This document shows positions 9,834-18,842 of a stretch of DNA of 64,000 bases, piece after piece (position 1 is the stretch's first letter; the number at the start of each line of letters is the position of its first letter). The notes under the pieces are model-generated. The model saw nothing but the letters and a program-made list of their open reading frames with translations, ran no database searches and was not told the DNA's origin. Location of the stretch: NCBI RefSeq assembly GCF_025660475.1, contig NZ_JAOUSF010000002.1, forward strand, positions 682,001 to 746,000, written 5' to 3'. The position numbers were made by a program, and so were the translations under genes. This DNA is from Perspicuibacillus lycopersici (GTDB lineage: Bacteria > Bacillota > Bacilli > Bacillales > Caldibacillaceae).

Positions 9834-10136
9834 GTATGCAAACCCCTTCTTAAAATGTGATAATATTACAAAAAATCTATCAAAATTTCACCAATCTCTA
9901 TTATTCTATATTTTCGTATGAAATGTAAAGATAACCGAACAGATAGGACAAATATTTCGGGTATCAAAATGTTAATCGTTCTTTATTTTATCTCAAAATA
10001 ACAGTAATGACTATTATTTTAAAAAATAAAGTTTTTTCGAAATACTATAGACAGCTATCGTAATCCTTTTCTTTTGCACGTTGACTACACTCCAATGGCA
10101 ACATATTTTTCTATTAAAAAGTGAGGTAATCGGTCG
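9834..10136. other. divergent intergenic region
   Basis: About 300 AT-rich bases between the ABC exporter and the GT8 gene. A GGGTAT hexamer near 9958 recalls a sigma-B -10 box, but no matching GTTTAA-like -35 lies at the right distance. No feature is claimed. Confidence 0.3.
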
Positions 10137-10946
10137 ATGATAAATATTCTTGTCACATTAAATGCCAATTATTTACCCCCTTTAAAGGTGTTACTAAAAT
10201 CATTATTCACCAATAACCCAACGGATGCTTTCACCATATATTTATTACATACGGACATTTCTGAAGCTGAGATGAAGGCTTTATCACAATTTGTGGAGGA
10301 AAATCATCAGCAGCTACATCCTATTGTTATTCCTTCCGGTTATTTTGTAAATGCCCCAGTATTTCGCCATTATACAACGGAAATGTATTATCGCTTAGGT
10401 GCCCATCTATTTTTACCGAAATCTGTAGAGCGGATTCTTTATTTAGATCCAGATATTGTTGTAATTAATCCTATTTCTGAATTTTATCAGCTTCCATTTG
10501 ACGATAATTTATTTATTGCAGCCGAGCATGAACATTCCACCAAAATGATTCGTTCCTTAAACAAACTCCGTTTAAGAACACCACTTGCGAAAGGATATTT
10601 TAATACTGGAGTACTATTAATGAACATCCAAAAAATAAGAGAAGCAGTTAAATTAGAAGATATTTATCAATTTATCGAGGAACATAAATTTCGCTTAGTA
10701 TTACCCGACCAGGATGTATTAAATGCACTATATTGGGACAAAATCAAACCGGTTGATGGGTTTCGATACAATTATGATGCACGCTTCTTTCAGTTAACGA
10801 AACTTCTTCCTTCAGAAAAAAATGATCTTAACTGGATTAAAGAGAATACCGTCTTTATCCATTATTGCGGAAAGGAAAAGCCTTGGCACGACGATTACAA
10901 AGGGGAGCTTGGAAGTTTTTATAAAGCATATGAAGACTTACGATAA
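10137..10946 (+). CDS. GT8 family glycosyltransferase (GspA-like)
   Basis: Retaining glycosyltransferase of family 8, 269 residues, close in length to B. subtilis general stress protein A. Visible elements are the metal-binding DxD (ILYLDPDIVV near residue 100), the GYFNTGVLLMNI acceptor-region motif (about 155-166), LPDQDVLN (about 192) and the late HYCGKEKPW segment (about 242) that helps bind metal and diphosphate. It is soluble with no signal peptide. The start is an ATG behind GTGAGGTAAT. Donor and acceptor are unknown. It is alone, so context gives no pathway. Confidence 0.8.
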   Translation: MINILVTLNANYLPPLKVLLKSLFTNNPTDAFTIYLLHTDISEAEMKALSQFVEENHQQLHPIVIPSGYFVNAPVFRHYTTEMYYRLGAHLFLPKSVERILYLDPDIVVINPISEFYQLPFDDNLFIAAEHEHSTKMIRSLNKLRLRTPLAKGYFNTGVLLMNIQKIREAVKLEDIYQFIEEHKFRLVLPDQDVLNALYWDKIKPVDGFRYNYDARFFQLTKLLPSEKNDLNWIKENTVFIHYCGKEKPWHDDYKGELGSFYKAYEDLR

Positions 10947-10990
10947 CGGAATGAATTTCAGAAAAAAATAATTAGTAGTAACAAATTTCT

Positions 10991-11019
10991 TTGACAAAAT
11001 ATTTGTAAAAAATTACACT
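10991..11019 (+). promoter_or_regulatory. pepT promoter
   Basis: TTGACA, 17-base spacer, TACACT, 40 bases before the pepT start. A weak CodY-like match (11 of 15 to AATTTTCWGAAAATT) lies just upstream at 10953-10967; I regard that one as suggestive only. Confidence 0.6.
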
Positions 11020-11058
11020 CATGATAGAAATGAATATATCCTTTAGGAGATGAAAACA

Positions 11059-12291
11059 TTGCGAGAAGATTTAATTAAACGATTTACTACATATGTAAAA
11101 GTGGATACGCAATCCGATGAAAATAGTGAAACTTGTCCTTCTACTCCTGGACAATTAACATTATTAAATATGTTATTGGAAGAATTGAAGGAAATTGGCA
11201 TGGAGGAAGCTTCCATTGATGAGAATGGATATGTATTTGCCACACTACCTGCTAATACCGATAAAGACGTACCAACGATTGGATTTTTAGCACATGTTGA
11301 TACAGCTACTGATTTCACAGGTAAAAATGTAAATCCTCAAATCGTAGAAAACTATGATGGTGGCGAAATTGTTCTTAATAAGGAATTAAATCTTGTATTA
11401 TCTCCAAGCGCATTCCCTAATTTAAACTATTATAAAGGACAAACGCTTATTACGACAGATGGCACAACGCTCCTTGGAGCAGATGATAAATCTGGCGTCG
11501 CAGAAATCATGACAGCAATGGATTATTTAATTAAACATCCAGAAATAAAACATGGAAAAATTCGTGTAGCCTTTACCCCAGATGAAGAAATCGGTCGCGG
11601 ACCACATAAATTTGATGTAGAACGTTTTGGAGCTAAATATGCCTACACAATGGATGGCGGCCCACTAGGTGAGCTTGAATATGAAACATTTAACGGTGCA
11701 GCTGCAAAAATCACGATTTCTGGGACAAATATTCACCCTGGATCTGCAAAAGGAAAAATGGTAAATTCCATTAAAATTGGGATGGAACTAAACAGTATGC
11801 TTCCACAGGAAGAGGCTCCTGAATATACAGAAGGCTATGAAGGCTTCTATCATTTACTTGGTTTCTCGGGCGATGTAGAAAAAACACAAGCCTATTATAT
11901 TATCCGCGACCATGACCGTGAGAAATTTGAAGCGAAAAAAGCGTATATGACAGAGGTAGTGGAAAAACTACAAGCGAAATACGGAAAAAATACGATTACT
12001 TTAGATTTAAAGGATCAATATTATAACATGCGAGAAAAAATTGAACCAGTTAAAGAGGTATTGGACAATGCTCGCGAAGCTCTTGAACGTCTAGAAGTCA
12101 AGCCAAAAATTGGCCCCGTTCGTGGTGGAACAGATGGTTCACAGCTTTCCTATATGGGACTTCCAACACCGAACATCTTTGCTGGTGGAGAAAACATGCA
12201 CGGAAAATTCGAGTATGTATCAGTTGAAACAATGATAAAAGCGACAGAAGTTATTGTAGAGATAGCAAAAATATTTGAAGAAAAAGCATAA
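11059..12291 (+). CDS. pepT: peptidase T (tripeptide aminopeptidase)
   Basis: Zinc aminopeptidase of the M20B family, releasing the N-terminal residue of tripeptides in the cytoplasm. The metal-site motifs are all present: FLAHVDTA (His and Asp), [25 protein letters not shown] (catalytic Glu pair), [11 protein letters not shown] and late [11 protein letters not shown] chose the TTG at 11059 (MREDLIKRF): it is eight bases from an AGGAG site and gives 410 residues, the length I recall for B. subtilis PepT. The ATG at 11050 overlaps that site. A terminator follows at 12336. Confidence 0.95.
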   Translation: MREDLIKRFTTYVKVDTQSDENSETCPSTPGQLTLLNMLLEELKEIGMEEASIDENGYVFATLPANTDKDVPTIGFLAHVDTATDFTGKNVNPQIVENYDGGEIVLNKELNLVLSPSAFPNLNYYKGQTLITTDGTTLLGADDKSGVAEIMTAMDYLIKHPEIKHGKIRVAFTPDEEIGRGPHKFDVERFGAKYAYTMDGGPLGELEYETFNGAAAKITISGTNIHPGSAKGKMVNSIKIGMELNSMLPQEEAPEYTEGYEGFYHLLGFSGDVEKTQAYYIIRDHDREKFEAKKAYMTEVVEKLQAKYGKNTITLDLKDQYYNMREKIEPVKEVLDNAREALERLEVKPKIGPVRGGTDGSQLSYMGLPTPNIFAGGENMHGKFEYVSVETMIKATEVIVEIAKIFEEKA

Positions 12292-12335
12292 CCAACAACA
12301 AATCATATTCTCAAATAATATTTTTAATTGATAAT

Positions 12336-12374
12336 GAGCTAACCATTGGTGAGAACCTCTGGTTAGCCTTTTTC
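12336..12374 (+). terminator. pepT terminator
   Basis: Stem GCTAACCA / TGGTTAGC followed by CTTTTTCTTGTTC. Confidence 0.85.
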
Positions 12375-12762
12375 TTGTTCCTTTTCGCTAGATAACTATT
12401 CATTTCCCAAATCTATGAAACGAATCATATTTCTCGCATTTATTCATATGATGAAATATAATTATAATATAAGCTTTACGAACATCTACATAAAAGCAAT
12501 TGTTTCACTACTTCTACATAAATACCTAGTAATTTTTATCTACCTTCGATTACAAACTATATTATGAAAATAGTTAATTATCTCTTCTATTATTGATCCT
12601 TGTTCATTTTAATTATTGGTTGTATTCTTATAGATTGTTGCTTTTGTAAATAACAATCAGAATGGTATAACCTTCGCATCCATATGAGTGAGAGTCTCTA
12701 TGAATTTGTTCCATTCAGTAGTTCATAAAACATTCTTTTACAACAAATTCCTATTTAGTTAT
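12375..12762. other. long AT-rich gap before the catalase gene
   Basis: About 390 bases with no supported gene or RNA. It is very AT rich and holds only scattered short frames without ribosome binding sites. The control elements of katA lie just downstream. Confidence 0.4.
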
Positions 12763-12777
12763 TTAAAATTATTATAA
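12763..12777 (+). promoter_or_regulatory. PerR box upstream of katA
   Basis: TTAAAATTATTATAA matches the PerR operator consensus TTATAATNATTATAA at 14 of 15 positions. It sits just upstream of the katA -35 element. In B. subtilis the vegetative catalase is a PerR target, so peroxide induction is expected. Confidence 0.75.
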
Positions 12778-12784
12778 AAAAGTA

Positions 12785-12818
12785 TTGATTTTTTACTAAT
12801 AAATGTTATCATTTATTA
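12785..12818 (+). promoter_or_regulatory. katA promoter with overlapping perfect dyad
   Basis: TTGATT at 12785-12790, a 16-base spacer and TATCAT at 12807-12812 form a likely sigma-A promoter. The -10 lies inside a perfect 9-base inverted repeat, TAATAAATG (12797-12805) and CATTTATTA (12810-12818), separated by TTAT. It could be a second operator. Confidence 0.6.
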
Positions 12819-12852
12819 AGATTAAAAATTTTTATGTTGAGGTGATGTGTAA

Positions 12853-14307
12853 ATGACAAACTATCGTCAAACAACTAGTTGGGGTGCTCCAGTTGGGGAT
12901 AATCAAAACTCCATTACAGCTGGTTCTCGTGGACCTGTACTTATTCAAGATGTTCATTTATTAGAAAAACTAGCACATTTTAACAGAGAACGTGTACCTG
13001 AGCGTGTAGTTCATGCCAAAGGTGGCGGCGCACATGGTTACTTTGAAGTTACAAATGATTTATCTAAATATACAAAAGCAAAAGTATTCAATGGTGTAGG
13101 AAAACGTACAGACTTATTCATCCGTTTCTCTACAGTTGCAGGTGAACTAGGATCTGCAGACACTGTACGTGACCCACGTGGTTTCGCAGTAAAATTCTAT
13201 ACAGAAGAAGGAAATTACGACATCGTTGGTAATAACACACCAATTTTCTTTATCCGCGATGCGATTAAATTCCCTGATTTCATTCACACACAAAAACGTG
13301 ATCCGAAAACACATTTGAAAAACCCTACAGCTGTTTGGGATTTCTGGTCTCTATCTCCAGAATCTTTACACCAAGTTACATATTTAATGGGTGACCGTGG
13401 TATTCCTGCAACATGGCGTCATATGAACGGTTACGGAAGCCATACATTCAAATGGGTGAATGAAGCTGGCGAAGGGGTTTGGGTGAAATATCACTTCATC
13501 TCCGATCAAGGCGTGAAGAACTTATCTTCTGACGTTGCTGATAAAATGGCTGGGGAAAACCCTGACTACCATATCGAAGACTTATTCAATGCAATTGAAA
13601 CAGGTGACTATCCTTCTTGGACATTATTTGTACAAATTATGCCTCTAGAAGATGCAAACACATACAAATGGGATCCATTTGATGTAACAAAAGTATGGTC
13701 ACATAAAGATTACCCACTAATTGAAGTTGGTAAAATGGTATTAAATAGAAACCCAGAAAACTACTTTGCAGAAGTAGAGCAAGTAACATTATCTCCTGGA
13801 AACATGGTTCCTGGTGTAGAACCATCTCCAGATAAAATGCTTCAAGGTCGTTTATTTGCATATGCGGATGCACATCGCTACCGTGTAGGTGTGAACCATA
13901 ATCAATTACCAATTAACCGTCCAAAAGCAGCAGTAAATAACTATCAACGCGATGGTTTCATGACTGGAAATGGAAACGGTGGCGGTTCAGTATATTATGA
14001 ACCTAATAGTTTCGGTGGACCTAAAGAAGACGCAAGTGCAAAAATTTCACCATTCGAAGTTACTGGTGTAGCTGCTAGCGTAAGCTATAACGCAGATGAC
14101 CATTATACACAAGCTGGTGATTTATACCGCTTAATGAGTGAAGATGAAAAAGCACGTTTAGTAGAAAATATTGTTGGCGCGATGAAGCCAGTAGCATTAG
14201 AAGAAATTAAACTTCGTCAAATCGAACATTTCTACAAGGCTGATCCTGACTACGGTACTCGAGTTGCACAAGGATTAGGATTATCTGTACCTGAAGCCGT
14301 AAAATAA
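12853..14307 (+). CDS. katA: monofunctional heme catalase
   Basis: Small-subunit (clade 3) heme catalase of 484 residues that splits hydrogen peroxide in the cytoplasm. The catalytic His is in [14 protein letters not shown] (near residue 55), the active-site Asn in [12 protein letters not shown] (about 128), and the heme-ligand Tyr in [12 protein letters not shown] (about 336). NADPH-binding-region residues around 190-200 also look conserved. The ATG follows TTGAGGTGATGTG. The gene is codon-optimised relative to its neighbours, as expected for a highly expressed protein. Control by PerR is indicated by the upstream box. Confidence 0.97.
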   Translation: MTNYRQTTSWGAPVGDNQNSITAGSRGPVLIQDVHLLEKLAHFNRERVPERVVHAKGGGAHGYFEVTNDLSKYTKAKVFNGVGKRTDLFIRFSTVAGELGSADTVRDPRGFAVKFYTEEGNYDIVGNNTPIFFIRDAIKFPDFIHTQKRDPKTHLKNPTAVWDFWSLSPESLHQVTYLMGDRGIPATWRHMNGYGSHTFKWVNEAGEGVWVKYHFISDQGVKNLSSDVADKMAGENPDYHIEDLFNAIETGDYPSWTLFVQIMPLEDANTYKWDPFDVTKVWSHKDYPLIEVGKMVLNRNPENYFAEVEQVTLSPGNMVPGVEPSPDKMLQGRLFAYADAHRYRVGVNHNQLPINRPKAAVNNYQRDGFMTGNGNGGGSVYYEPNSFGGPKEDASAKISPFEVTGVAASVSYNADDHYTQAGDLYRLMSEDEKARLVENIVGAMKPVALEEIKLRQIEHFYKADPDYGTRVAQGLGLSVPEAVK

Positions 14308-14343
14308 TTGTTTTACCAATCATTCGCATTCTCAATTTATATC

Positions 14344-14382
14344 AAAAGAAGCCTGCTTCTCCATGAAGCAGGCTTCTTTTTG
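14344..14382. terminator. bidirectional terminator between katA and the cyclophilin gene
   Basis: Perfect 16-base stem AAAAGAAGCCTGCTTC / GAAGCAGGCTTCTTTT with a TCCAT loop, flanked by T and A runs. Confidence 0.93.
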
Positions 14383-14398
14383 CTTTATTTTACTACTA

Positions 14399-15019
14399 CT
14401 ATTCTCCGACTTTTTCTACCTTCGGATAGTCTACACCAAATGTATCTACCGTTACCTTTTTCATCACTTGATCTTCTAATGGTTTATCCAGCCCATTTCG
14501 ATCAACTTGAACAATTTGATCAACTACTTCCATTCCTTCTGTAACTTTACCAAACGCTGCGTATTGCCCGTCCAAATGAGTTGATTCCTCTACCATAATG
14601 AAAAATTGTGATCCAGCAGAATCTGGACTTTGTGCTCGTGCCATCGAAATGACTCCACGTTCATGTTTTAAATTATTTTCAAAACCATTAGCGGCAAATT
14701 CTCCTTTGATAGCATAACCTGGTCCACCAATTCCGGTCCCTTCTGGATCGCCACCTTGAATCATAAATCCAGGTATTACTCGGTGGAAAATAAGACCATC
14801 ATAAAAACCACTATCTACTAGGGAAATAAAATTTGCTACCGTATTTGGTGCGATATCCGGATATAATTCTACTTTTATTTGTTGCCCATCTTCCATTTCT
14901 ATTGTCACTACAGGATTTTTTTCTTTCCCACCAGCTCCGTTCTTACTAGTTCCGCAACCACTAATTAACAATAGAGCCAATAGAGCAGTCATAAATAAAG
15001 CGATTAGCTTTTTATTCAT
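14399..15019 (-). CDS. lipoprotein peptidyl-prolyl isomerase (cyclophilin)
   Basis: Cyclophilin-type cis-trans prolyl isomerase of 206 residues with a lipoprotein signal peptide; the lipobox LISGC puts the lipidated Cys near residue 22. A short Gly/Asn/Lys linker leads to the catalytic domain, with FHRVIPGFMIQGGD (catalytic Arg), SPDSAGSQFFIM and AFGKVTEGMEVVDQI. It should act outside the membrane on secreted proteins, unlike the cytoplasmic PpiB of B. subtilis, and may assist secretion as PrsA does. The ATG is preceded by AAAGGAAAGGTG on the minus strand. Single gene; it shares a terminator with katA. Confidence 0.93.
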   Translation of the reverse strand: MNKKLIALFMTALLALLLISGCGTSKNGAGGKEKNPVVTIEMEDGQQIKVELYPDIAPNTVANFISLVDSGFYDGLIFHRVIPGFMIQGGDPEGTGIGGPGYAIKGEFAANGFENNLKHERGVISMARAQSPDSAGSQFFIMVEESTHLDGQYAAFGKVTEGMEVVDQIVQVDRNGLDKPLEDQVMKKVTVDTFGVDYPKVEKVGE

Positions 15020-15078
15020 TTGTATGCCACCTTTCCTTTACTCGTCTTTTCACCTACTATTTTAGTGAAAACAAAAAA

Positions 15079-15118
15079 ATAAGAGCGATTTGAAAGTTTT
15101 TTTCAAACCGCTCTTATA
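15079..15118 (-). terminator. terminator of the symporter operon
   Basis: Stem ATAAGAGCG-TTTGAAA / TTTCAAA-CGCTCTTAT with single-base mismatches; on the minus strand it is followed by ATTTTTTTGTTTT. Confidence 0.85.
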
Positions 15119-15163
15119 TATTTCATTATCCACTTCTTATTTTCCTCTTTTTTCGCCTAAAGA

Positions 15164-16702
15164 TTATTTCGTTTCTTTACGAAAACCAGTGTTTGCACGG
15201 AACTTCACCTCTGCAAAGCGTGTTAAATCCTTTTTCCCTGATAGAACTGTTCCAACAAGTCCACCTAAAAATCCTAATGGAACAGAAACAATCGCAGGAT
15301 TTGTTAATGGGAATATTGGATCTCCTACGAAAATAGCTGCACCTTCTACTGGTGAGAAAACACTTGGACTCATACTAACTAGAACCAATGCTGATATAAG
15401 TCCAGAGAGCATCGCCGTTACCGCTCCTGCAGTATTGAACCTCTTCCAATAAATCGTATAGATGATGACTGGTAGGTTCGCACTTCCAGCAATACAAAAT
15501 GCTAGTGAAACTAGGAAAGCAACATTCATATTTTGCGCAAATAATGCAATGAGAATGGAAAGGATAGCTACTCCGACAGAAGCATACTTTGCTGCATACA
15601 TTTGTTGCTTTTCAGTAACCTTTCCTTTTTTAATGATTTGTCCATAAATATCGTGTGCAAATGCAGAGGCACCAGACAGTACGAGGCCTGCCACAACTGC
15701 TAAAATCGTAGCAAACGCTACCGCTGATATAAAGGACATTAAGAAATCCCCACCGAGAACTTCGGCAAGTAGTGGTGCTGCCATATTTCCAGCAGAATTT
15801 GCTGCAACAATCGTGTCTGAGCCAACAAATGCTGCTGCTCCAAAGCCTAAGAAGATAGTTAAAATATAAAAGACCCCAACAATCCACGTAGCCCACATGA
15901 CCGAACTACGTGCAGTTTTTGCATCTCGAACGGTAAAAAATCGCATCAATATATGTGGTAAACCTGCAGTACCTAACACTAATGCTGTCATCAAGGACAA
16001 TGTATCCAACGGCACTTTATACTTCACACCCGGATTTAAATAATCTTCCCCAAGTGGTGTTGCTGTTTTCATTTCACTAAACATCGTGGAAATATTAAAA
16101 TTAAATTTCGAGAGAACAATGAATGAAATTACTACGGTTGCCGCCATTAATAAAACTGCTTTAATGATTTGCACCCAGCTAGTTGCCGTCATTCCTCCAA
16201 ATAACACGTAGATCGTCATCATTACCCCTACAATTAAAACAGCTACCCAGTAATCAATATTAAATAATAATTGAATAAGCGCACCAGCCCCCACTAGCTG
16301 CGCTATCATATAAAAAATCACAATCGTAATTGTACTTATAGCTGCAACACCACGGACCTTTTTGGCATCAAAGCGTGAATTAATCATGTCCGCCAATGTG
16401 TATTTCCCAAGGTTCCGAAGTGGTTCGGCAACAATGAAAAGCACTACTAAATATGCTACTAAGTAACCTAAACTGAAGAAAAATCCATCAAAACCCGTTA
16501 AAGCAATTGCACCAGCAATCCCTAAAAAGGACGCCGCCGATAAATAGTCCCCGGCAATTGCTAAACCATTTTGCCAGCCCGTTAATCCACCCCCTGCCGT
16601 ATAAAATTCACTCGTTGTTTTTGTTCTTTTGGCTGCATAATATGTTACAACTAATGTACTAAGAACTATGAGTAAAAATAGGATAATGACGGTTGGGTTC
16701 AT
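15164..16702 (-). CDS. sodium:solute symporter, acetate permease type (YwcA/ActP-like)
   Basis: Solute:sodium symporter family protein of 512 residues with about 13 helices. It carries the SSS signature region (ILTIFLGFGAAAFVG and the GSANLPVIIY segment) and the early TAGGGLTGWQNGLAIAGDYL stretch typical of the ActP/YwcA monocarboxylate branch. The likely substrate is acetate or another short monocarboxylate. Its start codon overlaps the stop of the DUF485 gene by four bases (ATGA), so the two are translationally coupled, the same pairing as yjcH-actP in E. coli and ywcB-ywcA in B. subtilis. A cre-like site upstream suggests carbon catabolite control. Confidence 0.88.
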   Translation of the reverse strand: MNPTVIILFLLIVLSTLVVTYYAAKRTKTTSEFYTAGGGLTGWQNGLAIAGDYLSAASFLGIAGAIALTGFDGFFFSLGYLVAYLVVLFIVAEPLRNLGKYTLADMINSRFDAKKVRGVAAISTITIVIFYMIAQLVGAGALIQLLFNIDYWVAVLIVGVMMTIYVLFGGMTATSWVQIIKAVLLMAATVVISFIVLSKFNFNISTMFSEMKTATPLGEDYLNPGVKYKVPLDTLSLMTALVLGTAGLPHILMRFFTVRDAKTARSSVMWATWIVGVFYILTIFLGFGAAAFVGSDTIVAANSAGNMAAPLLAEVLGGDFLMSFISAVAFATILAVVAGLVLSGASAFAHDIYGQIIKKGKVTEKQQMYAAKYASVGVAILSILIALFAQNMNVAFLVSLAFCIAGSANLPVIIYTIYWKRFNTAGAVTAMLSGLISALVLVSMSPSVFSPVEGAAIFVGDPIFPLTNPAIVSVPLGFLGGLVGTVLSGKKDLTRFAEVKFRANTGFRKETK

Positions 16703-17043
16703 TGCTCCTTCCCTCCTTTAGAAACTTCCTCTTCCACTATTTTTTGTGCAAGCATATCAAAGGCTGCTGACTTTTTCATATAAATGGTGACAAGTGTCCA
16801 TGTCATAATAAATTGTGCTAATGCAAATATCCAGACCCATGTAATATCTCCTATGGCTGGCTGATGTAGAATTTTCGTATAGGATGTTAAAATCGGTAAA
16901 GCAAAGTAGAAGACTAAAAAAAAGATAGTTAATGGAACAATAAACTTCTTCTTACGATCCATTAATTCTTTAAATTCCTTTGACTCTACTACCTTTTCAA
17001 ACTTATTTTTTTCTTTCCCATCGTGATGTCTCCCCTCACCCAT
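16699..17043 (-). CDS. DUF485 membrane protein (YwcB-like)
   Basis: Small membrane protein of 114 residues with a charged N-terminus (KFEKVVESKEFKELMDRKKK) and two membrane helices (about 38-58 and 72-95), the hallmark of DUF485 (YjcH). It almost always precedes an acetate-type sodium symporter and is presumed to be a helper subunit. I chose the ATG at 17043 (MGEGRHHDG): AGGAGGTG lies eight bases upstream, and the in-frame GTG nine bases earlier is part of that site. The N-terminus is His/Lys rich. Confidence 0.85.
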   Translation of the reverse strand: MGEGRHHDGKEKNKFEKVVESKEFKELMDRKKKFIVPLTIFFLVFYFALPILTSYTKILHQPAIGDITWVWIFALAQFIMTWTLVTIYMKKSAAFDMLAQKIVEEEVSKGGKEQ

Positions 17044-17061
17044 AAAAAACACCTCCTGTTT

Positions 17062-17075
17062 TAATAGCGCTTACA
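17062..17075 (-). promoter_or_regulatory. cre-like site (CcpA) before the symporter operon
   Basis: On the minus strand TGTAAGCGCTATTA matches the cre consensus TGWAANCGNTNWCA at 13 of 14 positions. It lies some 20 bases upstream of the DUF485 start codon, right before its ribosome binding site, where bound CcpA could block transcription. Confidence 0.65.
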
Positions 17076-17198
17076 TTTTGTTCGAAAATTGTTCACTTTT
17101 TTCTGGAATATCCTTACATACTCCAGCTATTTTATATGTATGTCTAATCAAAAATTGTATGTATATAATCTAGAGAATACTGATTTGAAATTTTTTTG

Positions 17199-17227
17199 TT
17201 GACAATTAAATACTTTCTTGCAATAAT
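17199..17227 (+). promoter_or_regulatory. pyrP promoter
   Basis: TTGACA, 17-base spacer, AATAAT, about 25 bases before the PyrR-binding RNA. It is the only convincing promoter upstream of the attenuator. Confidence 0.75.
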
Positions 17228-17249
17228 AACTAGGACAAATAAATGAGTA

Positions 17250-17405
17250 CCTTTAAGGCAGTCCTGAGAGGCTGGCAAGGTTGGCGGAATATAACATAGT
17301 TTAGTACTATGTCATGTTTAAAAATAAATTTTTAGATTTCTAGAAAAATTTATTTTTAGACAGAAAGCAAACACCTTGCCTTTTACAGGTAAGGTGTTTT
17401 TTTAT
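17250..17405 (+). promoter_or_regulatory. PyrR-binding RNA and attenuator of pyrP
   Basis: The segment 17258-17280 (GCAGTCCTGAGAGGCTGGCAAGG) holds the conserved PyrR anti-antiterminator loop (consensus ARUCCNGNGAGGYU) flanked by CCTT and AAGG pairing arms. Next come an ACATAGT / ACTATGT hairpin, a long inverted repeat (AAAAATAAATTTTT and its complement, about 17320-17357) and a terminator (AACACCTTGCC / GGTAAGGTGTT then T7, 17370-17403). With UMP-loaded PyrR bound the terminator should form; without it the leader should refold and read through into pyrP. The alternative pairings were judged by eye. Confidence 0.88.
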
Positions 17406-17473
17406 GCCAATAGTAAAAGGATACCATTAAAAAGTGAACTCATGGAAATATTATTATAAAAGGAGCGATTACT

Positions 17474-18754
17474 ATGGAACAAAGAGAAATTCAAGTAGAC
17501 GAACGATTACCATTATCAAAAAGTTTACCACTTAGTCTTCAGCACTTATTCGCAATGTTTGGGTCAACAGTATTAGTACCTATTCTATTTGGTGTAAATC
17601 CTGCCATTATTTTATTGATGAACGGGATTGGTACATTACTTTACCTATTTATGACAAAAGGAAAAATTCCTGCCTATTTAGGTTCAAGCTTTGCTTTTCT
17701 ATCTCCTGTATTTGCAGTATTAGAAAACCACCCAAATGGCGATGGTTTTAGTTACGCATTAGGCGGTTTCTTAGCAGTAGGTATTATCCTAACCATCATT
17801 GGTTTAATCGTTAAATTTGTGGGAACTGGATGGCTAGACGTCATATTTCCACCAGCAGCAATGGGCGCAATTGTTACCGTTATCGGGCTTGAGCTCGTAC
17901 CAACAGCAGCAGATATGGCTGGTCTAATTGCTCCAGCAGGCACTGGAAACTGGACAATCGACCCAACAGTAGCTACTGTTTCCTTACTTACATTGGCAAT
18001 TACGATCATAGCATGGGTAACATTACGCGGATTTTTAAAGATAATCCCAATTTTAATCGGTATTGTGGCAGGCTATATTATTGCATGGTTCTTCGGATTA
18101 GTAGATATGGATGCAGTAAAAACCACTTCATTTTTTACAATGCCTGAATTTTACGGTATTAAGTTTAGTCTTACTGATATTTTCATGATCTTACCAGCAG
18201 CGTTAGTTCTAGTTCCAGAGCATATCGGTCATTTAATTGTCACTGGGAATATTGTGAAGAAGGATTTAGTGAAGGATCCTGGATTAGATCGTTCCTTAAT
18301 AGGAAATGGTGTTTCTACCATTATTTCAAGCTTTGTTGGTTCTACTCCAAATACGACATATGGGGAAAACATTGGCGTGCTTGCCATTACAAAAGTATAT
18401 TCTACATGGGTAATTGGTGGGGCTGCAGTTATTGCAGTTATTTTATCCTTCTTCGGTAAATTCTCTGCATTAATTATGGGAATTCCGGAACCAGTAATGG
18501 GCGGTATCTCTTTACTACTCTTTGGAATTATCGCTGTTAGTGGATTGCGGATGTTGGTAGAAGCGAAAGTGGATTACAGTAAATCACAAAACTTAATTTT
18601 AACCTGTGTTGTTTTAGTAATTGGTCTAAGTGGTGCTGCAATTGATATCGGACCTGTTCAATTAAAAGGGATGGGACTAGCAACAATTATTGCTATCTTA
18701 CTAAGCTTGTTCTTTAGATTACTTAATGTTTTAAAATGGACGAATGAGGATTAA
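17474..18754 (+). CDS. pyrP: uracil permease
   Basis: Nucleobase:cation symporter-2 family protein of 426 residues with about 14 helices; it imports uracil with protons. Family landmarks are LSLQHLFAMFGSTVLVP near the N-terminus, the VPEHIGHLIVTGNI segment with the substrate-binding Glu (about residue 240) and GSTPNTTYGENIGV (about 290). The ATG follows AAAGGAGCGATT. It stands alone, apart from the pyr biosynthesis genes, but the PyrR attenuator ties it to that regulon. The second family choice, xanthine or uric acid transport, is made unlikely by the PyrR leader. Confidence 0.93.
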   Translation: MEQREIQVDERLPLSKSLPLSLQHLFAMFGSTVLVPILFGVNPAIILLMNGIGTLLYLFMTKGKIPAYLGSSFAFLSPVFAVLENHPNGDGFSYALGGFLAVGIILTIIGLIVKFVGTGWLDVIFPPAAMGAIVTVIGLELVPTAADMAGLIAPAGTGNWTIDPTVATVSLLTLAITIIAWVTLRGFLKIIPILIGIVAGYIIAWFFGLVDMDAVKTTSFFTMPEFYGIKFSLTDIFMILPAALVLVPEHIGHLIVTGNIVKKDLVKDPGLDRSLIGNGVSTIISSFVGSTPNTTYGENIGVLAITKVYSTWVIGGAAVIAVILSFFGKFSALIMGIPEPVMGGISLLLFGIIAVSGLRMLVEAKVDYSKSQNLILTCVVLVIGLSGAAIDIGPVQLKGMGLATIIAILLSLFFRLLNVLKWTNED

Positions 18755-18775
18755 TAAAAGAACGCAGCTTATACG

Positions 18776-18816
18776 AAAAGCCTGTAATGAAATATGTTCA
18801 TTGCAGGCTTTTTTTG
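18776..18816. terminator. terminator between pyrP and the ZIP gene
   Basis: Stem AAAAGCCTG-AATGAA / TTCATT-CAGGCTTTT with an ATATG loop and T7 tail; it can serve both convergent genes. Confidence 0.9.
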
Positions 18817-18842
18817 CTTTATAATAAATAATTTTTTAAGGA

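Noticed and set aside
9934-9965. Sigma-B-like promoter for the GT8 gene, suggested because gspA of B. subtilis is a general stress gene
   Set aside because: A GGGTAT is present but no GTTTAA-like element lies 12-15 bases upstream.
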